Shown: in pieces, positions 6,936-13,919 of the stretch | How positions within the stretch are numbered: position 1 is the first letter of the stretch | How the letters are laid out: every line of letters starts with the position of its first letter | Assembly: GCA_937927335.1 (NCBI GenBank) | Contig: CALBDU010000006.1 | Coordinates: forward strand, 1 to 44,831 | Source of the DNA: an uncultured Clostridium sp. | GTDB lineage: Bacteria; Bacillota; Clostridia; Clostridiales; Clostridiaceae | Reading direction: 5' to 3' | DNA: 44,831 nt | Made by a program: the position numbers and the translations under genes | Notes under the pieces: model-generated | The model's database searches: none | The model's input: the letters and a program-made list of their open reading frames with translations, nothing else | Told to the model about the DNA's origin: nothing

Positions 6936-7083
6936 TTTGAATATTTGTATTAAATAAAAACTTAAAAATATGTGATCTACCCAATTAATGGAAACACGTG
7001 ATATAATAACATTAAATAAATATAATATGAATTGTTATTTAAAGTATGTTAAAAATAGGAGTTAATATAGGAGGTGTGCTTAA

Positions 7084-7287
7084 ATACGTGCAAAGAATAT
7101 TACAGGAAGGAAATGTTATGATCATCTGGGGGGACAGTTGGGTTCAATATTGTTAGACTTCTATTTAGATCAGGAATTGATACAACTTATTGAAGGAAGA
7201 ACAACAGTTTATAGTATCACAGAAAAAGGATATACAGAGTTTGAAAAAATCGGATTACATCTTGAGAAAGCAAATAACAATGATTGA
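7084..7287 (+). pseudogene. Remnant of ArsR-like winged-helix regulator
   Basis: A plus-strand frame ending TGA (7285-7287) encodes CYDHLGGQLGSILLDFYLDQ and GRTTVYSITEKGYTEFEKIG. These resemble the C-terminal half of ArsR/SmtB-like regulators that carry a C-Y-D-H-L-x-G-x-L-G motif. An in-frame TAA (7081-7083) precedes the first codons and there is no start codon, so the DNA-binding N-terminal half is missing. A GGAGGTGTG and other start-like signals nearby are in other frames. The piece is probably a decayed host gene. Confidence 0.6.
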
Positions 7288-7343
7288 TATATATTAAACG
7301 CTAGGTATATTTGTAAAAGTTTTCACTTATTAAAAAAATAGCA

Positions 7344-7374
7344 AGAGCACTGGCACGGAGCTAGTGCTCTTTAT
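7344..7374 (+). terminator. Intrinsic terminator after ArsR-like remnant
   Basis: AGAGCACT (7344-7351) pairs perfectly with AGTGCTCT (7363-7370) over an 11-nt loop. The T tract is weak (TTTAT). Confidence 0.6.
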
Positions 7375-7384
7375 ACTGCAATAA

Positions 7385-7480
7385 ATAAAGAGACACCTGT
7401 ATATAACAAGGCATCTCCTTTGACTTATACAATAATATTATACTATATGTTTAGGATGTTAAAAAAGGTCAATACTTTAA
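7385..7480 (-). repeat. Intergenic repeat copy 3, with terminator hairpin
   Basis: GAGACACC and GGCATCTC (7389-7417) form the hairpin. GACTTATACAA, ATATGTTTA and AGGTCAATACT are shared with copies 1 and 2. On the minus strand a T-rich tail follows. Confidence 0.6.
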
Positions 7481-7516
7481 ATGTCTCCGATTATTTTATT
7501 GCTTCCATAACTAAAA

Positions 7517-7545
7517 GGCTGCGCAGGTCATTGCGTGGCCTTTAT
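7517..7545 (+). terminator. Hairpin with T run
   Basis: GGCTGCG pairs with TGCGTGGCC (G-U containing), followed by TTTATATTTTTG. From here to 7748 I see only a possible 10-codon frame at 7653-7685 preceded by AAGGGGG, and a TATAAT at about 7711. Confidence 0.5.
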
Positions 7546-7748
7546 ATTTTTGAGTCTATAGAACAGGAGGGGATGATATTATAATCACTATAAGGTCAAT
7601 TCGCAATTATAGGATATTATGACCTAACCAATATTTAATTAAGGGGGAAAATATGATTTTAATTATTCCTTCAATACATAAATAGAGCACACTAATTCTG
7701 ACTTTTCAGTATAATGATATAGTAGTTAATTGTTACGGAGGAATTTAC

Positions 7749-7973
7749 ATGGATTATTACTATGACCCTTATGAAAACTACAATGTTCCTTACTCATATC
7801 CAACATTTGATGATGCTATTGATTACACAATGACTCGTCAGCAACAAACACCACAGCATTATCCGCCACGACCATGTAGACCTGGTCAACATTGGGTACC
7901 TGGGCATTGGGAACGTCGCTGGATTCCTGGGCGGTGGGGACGTCGTTGGATTCCTGCACACTGTGAGTATTGA
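7749..7973 (+). CDS. Small Tyr/Trp-rich protein with WIPGxWxRR repeats
   Basis: The ribosome site ACGGAGG is 8 nt before the ATG. Of 74 residues, the first half is Tyr/Asp/Pro-rich (MDYYYDPYENYNVPYSYP). The C-terminal third consists of three 9-residue repeats (WVPGHWERR, WIPGRWGRR, WIPAHC) encoded by 27-nt DNA repeats at about 7894-7970. Repeats of the W-x-x-G-x-W type occur in envelope and spore-associated proteins. There is no signal peptide. It resembles the 5692 gene in size, orientation and composition, so both may be spore-layer proteins; this is inference. Confidence 0.6.
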   Translation: MDYYYDPYENYNVPYSYPTFDDAIDYTMTRQQQTPQHYPPRPCRPGQHWVPGHWERRWIPGRWGRRWIPAHCEY

Positions 7974-8011
7974 CGTTGACTGCAACTAGTGAATCTAACC
8001 AAATGTAAAAA

Positions 8012-8053
8012 TGACATATGCCTATTTTAGGCATATGTCAAAATTTTTATTTC
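8012..8053. terminator. Strong palindromic terminator
   Basis: TGACATATGCCTA (8012-8024) pairs perfectly with TAGGCATATGTCA (8028-8040), followed on the plus strand by AAAATTTTTATTTC. It ends the 7749 gene. Confidence 0.75.
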
Positions 8054-8127
8054 TTTATATTTTGTGGATTTCAGTATATTTTATAACTTTTACCTATTGT
8101 ACAATATTGTTATAAAAAAGAATTAAC

Positions 8128-8155
8128 GGCAGCCTTACAAAGTTGCCTTTTATGT
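8128..8155. terminator. Hairpin at the end of the SOS-type gene
   Basis: GGCAGCCTT pairs with AAGTTGCC around a 3-nt loop. TTTTATGTTTT follows on the plus strand; on the minus strand a T run lies 11 nt beyond. It adjoins the stop codon at 8150. Confidence 0.5.
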
Positions 8156-8413
8156 TTTAAACAGGATCCATCTGCAGGTATCCAACTCATATTTAATTTC
8201 AATGACCTTCGGCAGGTCATCGATTTTCACCAGGCATCTGTAACGGATCATATCATTTCCGGCCAGCTTCTCCCTTTGCTGAGATACTATCCTTAGGATC
8301 GGTACCACTATCTGCTTATTCTCCTCCACACACATCCTGAATTTTATTGGACGTAGCTCCCCATCTGTACCGGAATAAGTTATTACCTCAATAGGTTTCG
8401 CACGAGTTTGCAT
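8150..8413 (-). CDS. Small SOS-regulated protein of unknown function
   Basis: The ATG at 8413 follows GAGGTG by 5 nt. The 87-residue protein (PIEVITYSGTDGELRPIKFR; FEIKYEL-like C-terminal strand VIEIKYELDTCRWILFK) is beta-rich and resembles short clostridial proteins often found near DNA-damage genes. I cannot name a domain. The decisive context is a LexA operator overlapping its promoter, so it should be induced by DNA damage. No DinB or ImuB partner is adjacent. Confidence 0.65.
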   Translation of the reverse strand: MQTRAKPIEVITYSGTDGELRPIKFRMCVEENKQIVVPILRIVSQQREKLAGNDMIRYRCLVKIDDLPKVIEIKYELDTCRWILFKT

Positions 8414-8431
8414 AAATTCACCTCATAATAT

Positions 8432-8445
8432 CGAACGTTTGTTCT
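8432..8445 (-). promoter_or_regulatory. LexA (DinR) box and promoter
   Basis: CGAACGTTTGTTC matches the Gram-positive LexA operator CGAAC-N4-GTTC. It lies directly downstream of a minus-strand TATAAT (about 8447-8452) and 19 nt before the start codon, so LexA binding would block transcription. Confidence 0.8.
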
Positions 8446-8480
8446 TATTATAAGACATTTCCGGCGATAATGAAATGGTC

Positions 8481-8511
8481 AAAAAATAGAAAAGGCCCTG
8501 ATTAACAGAGC
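8481..8511 (-). terminator. Terminator of three-gene operon
   Basis: On the minus strand GCTCTG (8511-8506) pairs with CAGGGC (8500-8495), with a 5-nt loop, then CTTTTCTATTTTTT. Confidence 0.6.
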
Positions 8512-8535
8512 AAAACATTATAACAAAAGTATTTT

Positions 8536-8898
8536 TTATATTAATATTTTTAATTTATTCTCAATCTTTTCTAAAGCTTTATTAATATTATCTATTGAAT
8601 CCTCATCAAAATTTGAGCACTTATATCTTGCTCTGATGCTTTCATTATACAAATAATTGAAATCAAGGAATAGTGGTCCCATAAATGAATCTTGCTTTAT
8701 AGTTTTTAATCTATCTTTATGATTTTCCGAATTAATTGATTTATACTTATCCAGATAGCCTTCAACTAAATGTACTGCGCTATAAAATGAAATAGTTATA
8801 TACCAATCTATAAACTTTTTTTGTTTAAATAATTGAGAGGAAGATAATAAATTTTTATTACTCTCATATTGGGATTTATGGAGCACTGCTATCGGCAT
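8536..8898 (-). CDS. HEPN-like protein, last gene of three-gene operon
   Basis: The 120-residue all-helical protein has the layout of small HEPN proteins: FIDWYITISFYSAVHLVEGY (about residues 29-48), a charged ENHKDRLKTI turn, LYNESIRARYKC, and a final helix ending in KALEKIENKLKI. Many HEPN proteins are RNases or helical partners in defence and toxin systems. The usual R-x4-6-H catalytic motif is not clearly present, so activity is uncertain. The ATG (GGAG 8 nt upstream) overlaps the end of the preceding gene by 23 nt, implying translational coupling. Confidence 0.55.
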   Translation of the reverse strand: MPIAVLHKSQYESNKNLLSSSQLFKQKKFIDWYITISFYSAVHLVEGYLDKYKSINSENHKDRLKTIKQDSFMGPLFLDFNYLYNESIRARYKCSNFDEDSIDNINKALEKIENKLKILI

Positions 8899-9448
8899 TG
8901 TAACAACTCCATTCTAATGTATATTCAGCCAAATCTTCTTTCGACATTTCATTTATACCAAATATTAAGCATTCAAAAAAAACATTATTTTCATCTAAAA
9001 AGTCATTGTATACTTCCAAAAATTCTCGAATTTTTCTTGAAGTTACATTGGTAATTAAGATTACATATTTATACTCGTCTGTTTTACATAGTCTATAAAT
9101 ACTGTCAGTATCAGGAACAGTAGCGATTTTGTTAATAAAATCTCTTTCCCATTTCATTAAATCAGCACTTCCACACCAAAATTTGTTTGATTTGGAAGCA
9201 ATTTTACTTTTGTCAATAAGCCAATTACTAACGGTTTCAATACTAGTATTGATAGGACTCAACCCTTCATATTCGATCTTAATGGAAGCATATAGAAGTT
9301 TTTTGACTAATTCTTTTAACTCTACATTATCACTCTTCGATCGATTAACTCCTTCTATAGTACCCCTAAGTGAAAGGAAGCTTCCAGTAACATTACATTG
9401 CTTATCCAAATCTTCATTCTCTACTATATTATTAGCAATATTTAACAT
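8876..9448 (-). CDS. Unknown protein, middle gene of three-gene operon
   Basis: The start has a strong AAGGAGG site. The 190-residue protein is not recognised. The N-terminal half is helical and charged. The central part (KFWCGSADLMKWERDFINKI) and the C-terminal alternating strand-helix stretch (YKYVILITNVTSRKIREFLE, then VFFECLIFGINEMS) suggest an alpha/beta fold. It overlaps the HEPN-like gene and follows the 91-residue gene by 20 nt, so the three are co-transcribed. It may be the sensor or effector partner of the HEPN-like protein; this is inference. Confidence 0.55.
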   Translation of the reverse strand: MLNIANNIVENEDLDKQCNVTGSFLSLRGTIEGVNRSKSDNVELKELVKKLLYASIKIEYEGLSPINTSIETVSNWLIDKSKIASKSNKFWCGSADLMKWERDFINKIATVPDTDSIYRLCKTDEYKYVILITNVTSRKIREFLEVYNDFLDENNVFFECLIFGINEMSKEDLAEYTLEWSCYNADSSAP

Positions 9449-9468
9449 TTAATACTTCGCCTCCTTAT

Positions 9469-9744
9469 TTATTCTTCAACAATATTTTTAAAACCGATAT
9501 CTTTGTCGAATTTTTTTTCATATCGTATACCAGTTTGAAGTAAATAAATAATAAACTCCTCCAAGTATTCTGGAGAAAATTCTATTTTGCTTTTAATCTC
9601 GACCGTAATATCTTCATTTTTATCTTTAGATTTGCACATTTCACCAAAATCTACACGTATTAAATCTTTCGTAATTGCTGTTCTTAAAGTATTAACAGTT
9701 TGTCTTCCTTTTACTAAATCTGTTTCTTTTATATCTGCACTCAT
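9469..9744 (-). CDS. Unknown 91-residue protein, first gene of operon
   Basis: The start is preceded by GGGGGAAA. The protein is charged, with a predicted strand (LIRVDFGEMC), a lysine/glutamate-rich middle and a helical C-terminus (YLEEFIIYLLQTGIRYEKKF). No family is recognised and there is no signal peptide or membrane segment. It is the promoter-proximal gene of the operon that ends with the HEPN-like protein, with a ~250-nt untranslated leader upstream. Confidence 0.5.
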   Translation of the reverse strand: MSADIKETDLVKGRQTVNTLRTAITKDLIRVDFGEMCKSKDKNEDITVEIKSKIEFSPEYLEEFIIYLLQTGIRYEKKFDKDIGFKNIVEE

Positions 9745-10012
9745 AGTATTTCCCCCGTTATCTTGAGTAATTAGGGTTTGTTATTAAATAAAACCGACAA
9801 AAAAATATTCAATCCAAAAAATGGTTAAATATTATAATTAGTCATAATTTTTATCTATTTACATAGTATTCCAATTCCGAAATTTTCGCAATTGCTCATA
9901 TATTAACTATACAAGTTATCTCTTTGTTTCTTAAAATAACTTTAATTTTTTTCAATTCGGCACCATTGACACACAAGGAAGTGTTGGTGAACTCCTCATT
10001 ACTATTATAGCA
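9745..10012 (-). promoter_or_regulatory. Promoter and long structured leader of operon
   Basis: An extended -10 TGCTATAAT is at 10012-10004 on the minus strand. The transcript would begin near 9997 and run ~250 nt before the first start codon. Near its 5' end, nested pairs CACCA/TGGTG and ACAC/GTGT (about 9988-9961) form a hairpin. No gene is seen in this stretch. Confidence 0.45.
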
Positions 10013-10064
10013 AATATTTAAAAATAATAAAATAACTAAAATGTTAAAATATTATATCCAATGT

Positions 10065-10104
10065 AAAAAATAATAAATCCCTGGGTAACCAGGGATTTAT
10101 TATT
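10065..10104 (-). terminator. Terminator of phage late operon
   Basis: On the minus strand AATAAATCCCTGG pairs with CCAGGGATTTATT around a 3-nt loop, followed by ATTTTTTAC. It lies directly after the holin stop codon. Confidence 0.85.
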
Positions 10105-10582
10105 ATACAGGTCTAACTGGCTGCAGTTCAACTCCATCCTTCGTAAAATATTTAATTATAATCTCACCATGCTGCTCCGTCTGCTGAGTACTCTGGTCAG
10201 TAACAGGTTGTATCGGTGAATTATATACAGTTGTTGAAGTGCTTGAGCTAATAGGCTTATCTTTATTAATTTCCCCGGCAAGGGCTTGTCTTAAAGTCTC
10301 CAGCTCCTCATCTGTTACATATGGGATTTTCTTTCTTACCTCAGTTGCAAACATTATTGCTTTGGATTCTGCTGAGGTCTTAAGCTCCGGATGTAATCTG
10401 AAAAATTCCTCTCCAATAAACCAGGCATTCTGTCCAACATTTTTTAGTTTAGTGTAGTTTTCAGTGCTTATTTTAGCCTTTATTAGCTTGCCAGCTTTTG
10501 CTCCAATCCATGTTAAAACTCCAGTGATAACGGTAACCAGTGCCGGTGTAACAGCGTTAGTAATATTATTAACATCTATCAT
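10103..10582 (-). CDS. Phage holin, LLH family
   Basis: The N-terminal membrane segment (about residues 12-30, ALVTVITGVLTWIGAKAG) is followed by a charged helical domain with the LLH-holin signature (NAWFIGEEFFRLHPELKTSA; VRKKIPYVTDEELETL). The C-terminal third is Ser/Thr/Gln-rich and probably flexible. The 159-residue length is normal. It would form the membrane lesion that releases the amidase encoded directly upstream, and it is the last gene of the late operon. Confidence 0.85.
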   Translation of the reverse strand: MIDVNNITNAVTPALVTVITGVLTWIGAKAGKLIKAKISTENYTKLKNVGQNAWFIGEEFFRLHPELKTSAESKAIMFATEVRKKIPYVTDEELETLRQALAGEINKDKPISSSTSTTVYNSPIQPVTDQSTQQTEQHGEIIIKYFTKDGVELQPVRPV

Positions 10583-10597
10583 TTTTCATTCCTCCAA

Positions 10598-11416
10598 TTA
10601 TTTTTCTTTGTTTTCATGAGTTATTCCATCCCAAGCACCATCAGTGCCTAAATAGCACCAGCCATGGGAATCTTGTGCCCAGTCATTAATAACCATGGCT
10701 CCATCGGCGGCAAGATAAAACCATCTTTCAGATGAGTCTTTAGCCCAACCATTTGTCACCATAGCGCCATCAGTTCCTAAATAAAACCATCTTCCGGAAT
10801 TATCTTTAGCCCAGGTATCCATTGCCATGGATCCGTTGCTGTAGTAGTACCATGATCCACGATCAAGGTACCATCCATTTTTACTTAAATCCTGAATTGA
10901 GGTTCCTGTTATTCCCTCGGCTATAGCTAATGCAATAGCATTTACTCCTACCTGGTTATACAGAGCCACATCTGCAGCATTATCAACGAAAAAAGGCTCT
11001 ATGATGTTATTTACCATGTTTGCACGGTTAAACTCATATAGGCCTCTTGTGTCGGCCTTAGCGCCTCTGTTTGCAAATCCAAGTGCTGCAAGCTTGTTTA
11101 CTATCCTTTCAGCATAAGGCTGTCCTCCAGAGCTTTTATAGAGAGTTTCTGCTCCATGTCCAGCTCCATTGGAAGCATTCAGATGTATTGATACAAAATA
11201 ATCTGCTCCCCAAGAATTCGCTTTGCTTACCGGTATACTCAGATCTTTTCCAGAAGTCCCTGAATAGGTTGGAGTAACATCGAGTACAGTATGTCCAGCA
11301 AGCCTTAAATACTCAATTACTTTTACAGTAATCTTCCTGTCCTCTGTTACCTCATCAACCAAACCGACAGCTCCCCGTATATCCAGTGAGTGACCGGCTC
11401 TTATTGCGATCTTCAA
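10598..11416 (-). CDS. Endolysin: N-acetylmuramoyl-L-alanine amidase with choline-binding repeats
   Basis: Residues 1-172 are an Amidase_3 domain. Likely zinc ligands are His9 (IRAGHS), Glu22 and His78 (FVSIHLNAS), with a catalytic Glu near residue 140 (IIEPFFVDN). Residues 177-265 hold four to five cell-wall-binding repeats (GSWYYYSNGSM, RWFYLGTDGAM, RWFYLAADGAM, GWCYLGTDGAW). The enzyme cuts the bond between muramic acid and L-alanine at host lysis. The absence of a signal peptide fits holin-dependent export. The repeat type matches the host-region protein at 4393, so both probably recognise the same wall polymer. Confidence 0.93.
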   Translation of the reverse strand: MKIAIRAGHSLDIRGAVGLVDEVTEDRKITVKVIEYLRLAGHTVLDVTPTYSGTSGKDLSIPVSKANSWGADYFVSIHLNASNGAGHGAETLYKSSGGQPYAERIVNKLAALGFANRGAKADTRGLYEFNRANMVNNIIEPFFVDNAADVALYNQVGVNAIALAIAEGITGTSIQDLSKNGWYLDRGSWYYYSNGSMAMDTWAKDNSGRWFYLGTDGAMVTNGWAKDSSERWFYLAADGAMVINDWAQDSHGWCYLGTDGAWDGITHENKEK

Positions 11417-11418
11417 TT

Positions 11419-11715
11419 TTATTTAACCTCCTTCGAACCTATATGTTCATCAAGTCTATGATGGGCTGATTTTGTGGATTCTTCCACCGCCCTTACTCTT
11501 TCACGCATATCAGAGTACAATACCCCTTGTGCTTTAACATCGTCTCTGACCTCTGTAAGGTTAGTTCCCATGTTATCTATCTTAGTTTCAAACCTGATAA
11601 AGTTATCTGAACTTTCTTTGGTATCTTTTTTAGTGTTTCTTGCAAGTGATATGGCTGAAATAAGAACTGCTATAGCAGAAATTATTGTCCCAATAATTGA
11701 TAGGTTTGCACTCAT
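11419..11715 (-). CDS. XhlA-like / holin-associated membrane protein
   Basis: The 98-residue protein has an N-terminal membrane segment (LSIIGTIISAIAVLISAISL, residues 5-24) followed by a long coiled coil (residues 30-90, heptad-like IDNMGTNLTEVRDDV). Size and layout match haemolysin XhlA-type proteins that cooperate with holin and amidase. It ends 2 nt before the amidase gene. XhlA proteins usually have the membrane segment at the C-terminus, so this may be a topological variant. Confidence 0.65.
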   Translation of the reverse strand: MSANLSIIGTIISAIAVLISAISLARNTKKDTKESSDNFIRFETKIDNMGTNLTEVRDDVKAQGVLYSDMRERVRAVEESTKSAHHRLDEHIGSKEVK

Positions 11716-11732
11716 AAGTTACCTCCGTCATT

Positions 11733-11775
11733 AAAAATAGGCAAAATAAAAAAGCCTTTTAAGCTTCTCATTTTG
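11733..11775 (-). terminator. Possible terminator within lysis region
   Basis: Outer GGCAAAAT/ATTTTGCC and inner AAGC/GCTT pairings followed by TTTTTTATTTT on the minus strand. It separates the lysis genes from the upstream tail genes. Confidence 0.55.
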
Positions 11776-11788
11776 CCTTGTGATTAAA

Positions 11789-12034
11789 TTATTCTTGTTC
11801 TGGCCAGTGCCATGTTCTTGTCGGCTTTTCCTCGGAATAACAAACGGAGGTCATCCACTTAATTCCTGATTTTTGTTCCTCGGGAGTAATATCTATCTGT
11901 CCATCATTGGTACCATCTAAAAACATCTGAAAATTGCCGCCTTCGTTACTCCATATCCTTACGCAAATAGCTGGTCTGTGTTGACCATCCTCCATAACTA
12001 TATGAACCAAACTACCTATTTTTAGTTTATTCAT
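11789..12034 (-). CDS. Hypothetical phage protein
   Basis: The 81-residue, beta-rich protein (KIGSLVHIVMEDGQHRPAICVRIW) resembles short SH3-like phage proteins found between tail and lysis genes. AGGTGG precedes the ATG. No function can be assigned. It is the last gene before an internal terminator. Confidence 0.55.
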   Translation of the reverse strand: MNKLKIGSLVHIVMEDGQHRPAICVRIWSNEGGNFQMFLDGTNDGQIDITPEEQKSGIKWMTSVCYSEEKPTRTWHWPEQE

Positions 12035-12069
12035 TTTTCCACCTATCCTTTCTATTTCACTTTATCTTT

Positions 12070-12210
12070 CTATTCTGCAGCAATTACATTACCGTTTTCA
12101 TCTAATCCTATTGCTAAAAGATCAGCTTTTACCGCCTGCTGGAATTTTACAGGCACCTGTGAAAATGTCCTTCTGCCGTTGATTATCAAACATACGTATA
12201 AATCTACCAT
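12070..12210 (-). CDS. CD1375-family small phage protein
   Basis: The start at 12210 is chosen because TAGGAGGT lies 6 nt upstream; an earlier ATG at 12252 lacks one. The 46-residue product (MVDLYVCLIINGRRTFSQVP...) matches small clostridial phage proteins of the CD1375/XkdX-like type that follow tail-fibre genes. Function is unknown. It is paralogous to the next upstream small gene (12245-12361). Confidence 0.7.
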   Translation of the reverse strand: MVDLYVCLIINGRRTFSQVPVKFQQAVKADLLAIGLDENGNVIAAE

Positions 12211-12244
12211 ATTTTTACCTCCTAAAATTTTAAATATTAGTATA

Positions 12245-12361
12245 CTAAGCATTGGCAGCGTCAGCGTTTAGTAGCGCCTGGACCTCTGCCTTAAACTTTT
12301 CCGGTACTTCGTCAATGGTTTTACGTCCAGCTTTAATTAATTTGTAGTATAATTCTACCAT
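12245..12361 (-). CDS. Second CD1375-family small phage protein
   Basis: A 38-residue frame with start at 12361 and an AAGGGGG site (MVELYYKLIKAGRKTIDEVP, then a K/E-rich helix). It aligns with the downstream 46-residue protein over its whole length: MV-LY--LI--GR-T---VP-KF---V-A-L. Tandem duplication is the likely origin. Confidence 0.7.
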   Translation of the reverse strand: MVELYYKLIKAGRKTIDEVPEKFKAEVQALLNADAANA

Positions 12362-12373
12362 GTTACCGCCCCC

Positions 12374-12661
12374 TTATGGTGTTGTTGAAGTAGGTATAGC
12401 ATTATATAAATCTGCAATAGCTTCCATTATTGTCAATTGATTTTCGTTAAGCTCCATTATCCTATCCTCTAATGTTGGCTGCGGTGTAATTGGTATCAGT
12501 GCCGGAGTTACAAAACTTCCGTCTGCCTGTTGAATTTGTCCTGGTTCTCCTATATCACTTATTATTTCTCCTGTCTGTAATCCAGGATTGTTAATATAAT
12601 TATCATTTACAGTTTTTATACAAATAACTTTTTTATGTGAATCTAAAGTTATTATTCTCAT
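12374..12661 (-). CDS. Hypothetical tail-region protein
   Basis: The 95-residue protein has a beta-rich start (MRIITLDSHKKVICIKTVND), a Pro-rich centre (ALIPITPQPTLED) and a C-terminal helix (RIMELNENQLTIMEAIADL). It fits the small proteins encoded directly after tail-fibre genes in clostridial siphophages, some of which help fibre assembly. That role is inferred from position only. Confidence 0.55.
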   Translation of the reverse strand: MRIITLDSHKKVICIKTVNDNYINNPGLQTGEIISDIGEPGQIQQADGSFVTPALIPITPQPTLEDRIMELNENQLTIMEAIADLYNAIPTSTTP

Positions 12662-12675
12662 TAATTTATACCTCC

Positions 12676-13575
12676 TTATTTAAATTCTACGACATTCCAG
12701 TCAACATCTTGGCTATATGCTGAAATACTTGTGTTAGGTATTATAATGTTTAATTGTGTGCTTGATGCTAGAGTTACAGCATTCCTAGTACCGCGCCAAT
12801 TGTTAGACAAACTACTAAATGAGTAGAATACTTGTGATTTAGCTGTATTAACAGCACTTATACTTATGTTGTAGGTATTCGATGTTCCTGCTGTGCAATA
12901 TAACTCGGTACTTAACCCTTTTTGAATACTTTTCACATCTTTAAATTCGATAACCACCCAATAAAACACTATGTTATATGCAGTAGATTTTTTTGTGGCT
13001 GTTATAGTTGTTGAATTAGTTATCTCAATGCGTGGAATAGATGCTAAAGCACCGCTTGCATCATCTTGTATTATGCACCCTTCTAAGTAAACAATTGATT
13101 TACTCATATCTATTTGAGAAATTGTTATTGCTTTTGTTGTGGAAGATGCTGTCGAAAATGTAGCTGAACCCCTTTGAATACTTTTTATATTGCTCCCGCC
13201 TTTAGGAGCATAGGTAAAAAAAGTTGTGTTATCTACAACCTCGTGATATCCCTTACTTAGTGATGTAAGTTGATTTCCGTCATAATCTTTTAATGGTGCA
13301 GATGTTACTCCTGCATCCAATGATATTGTAATATTGCCCCCTGATAAATTTGAGCTTAGATAAAATCCCAATCTCCTAGTATTGGATGCTCTTGTCAATC
13401 GTATTTGTGTACCTGATAATGTTGGAATTTGATACTCATAATCAGTCAAATGCGACTCAAATGTTGTTGCCCCATCAGCAGCTACTACATTTGCCGCCTT
13501 AGTCTTAGGGTATAAATTATCCCATCCATCATTAGCTGTATTCCTTTGCGTCATTTGTATGTTTTTATCTGCCAT
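12676..13575 (-). CDS. Tail fibre / receptor-binding-type protein
   Basis: The 299-residue protein starts with a fibre attachment motif common in Firmicute phages (MTQRNTANDGWDNLYPKTKA). It continues with beta-rich Ser/Thr-rich sequence with few charged residues, as in trimeric fibres. The motif SIQKG recurs (KSIQRGSATFST near 127 and KSIQKGLSTELY near 216), indicating two repeats of a ~90-residue domain. It probably contacts the host surface. Confidence 0.75.
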   Translation of the reverse strand: MADKNIQMTQRNTANDGWDNLYPKTKAANVVAADGATTFESHLTDYEYQIPTLSGTQIRLTRASNTRRLGFYLSSNLSGGNITISLDAGVTSAPLKDYDGNQLTSLSKGYHEVVDNTTFFTYAPKGGSNIKSIQRGSATFSTASSTTKAITISQIDMSKSIVYLEGCIIQDDASGALASIPRIEITNSTTITATKKSTAYNIVFYWVVIEFKDVKSIQKGLSTELYCTAGTSNTYNISISAVNTAKSQVFYSFSSLSNNWRGTRNAVTLASSTQLNIIIPNTSISAYSQDVDWNVVEFK

Positions 13576-13589
13576 TTAATCATCTCCTT

Positions 13590-13904
13590 CTATAAAACTT
13601 GATACCAAAAGTCCCCTGCAGATGGAGCTGCTGGAGCTGTTGCAGATAATGTTGTTATCGGAGGTTTGTTCTGCACACCATTCCATTCTACTTTTTCAGC
13701 CTGGTCAACTACACCATCATTGTCAGTATCATATATACTTTTTTGCATGTCACCACTTGTTGATGTATTTACTAATAAAATCTTTTGTCCACCAATACCA
13801 ACATATAATTTTTTTGTATCTGTTGTTATAGCGAATTCGCCATCCGCAAGTGTTATATTCCCTAGATTAGCTTCAATTCCTCTTCTGGCTTTAATTATTG
13901 CCAT
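13590..13904 (-). CDS. Short fibre protein with Mtd-like N-terminal domain
   Basis: The N-terminus (ARRGIEANLGNITLADGEFA, then TTDTKKLYVGIGG) matches the tropism-determinant N-terminal fold found in many fibre proteins. At 104 residues it is a short version; the last part (TTLSATAPAAPSAGDFWYQV) resembles the end of neck-appendage proteins. GGGGGGTG precedes the ATG. It shares the fold with the next gene, so the two may be related adaptors. Confidence 0.65.
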   Translation of the reverse strand: MAIIKARRGIEANLGNITLADGEFAITTDTKKLYVGIGGQKILLVNTSTSGDMQKSIYDTDNDGVVDQAEKVEWNGVQNKPPITTLSATAPAAPSAGDFWYQVL

Positions 13905-13919
13905 GGGTATTCACCCCCC

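Noticed and set aside
7653..7685. 10-codon frame behind AAGGGGG
   Set aside because: Too short to support as a gene without conservation. It may be chance or a leader peptide.
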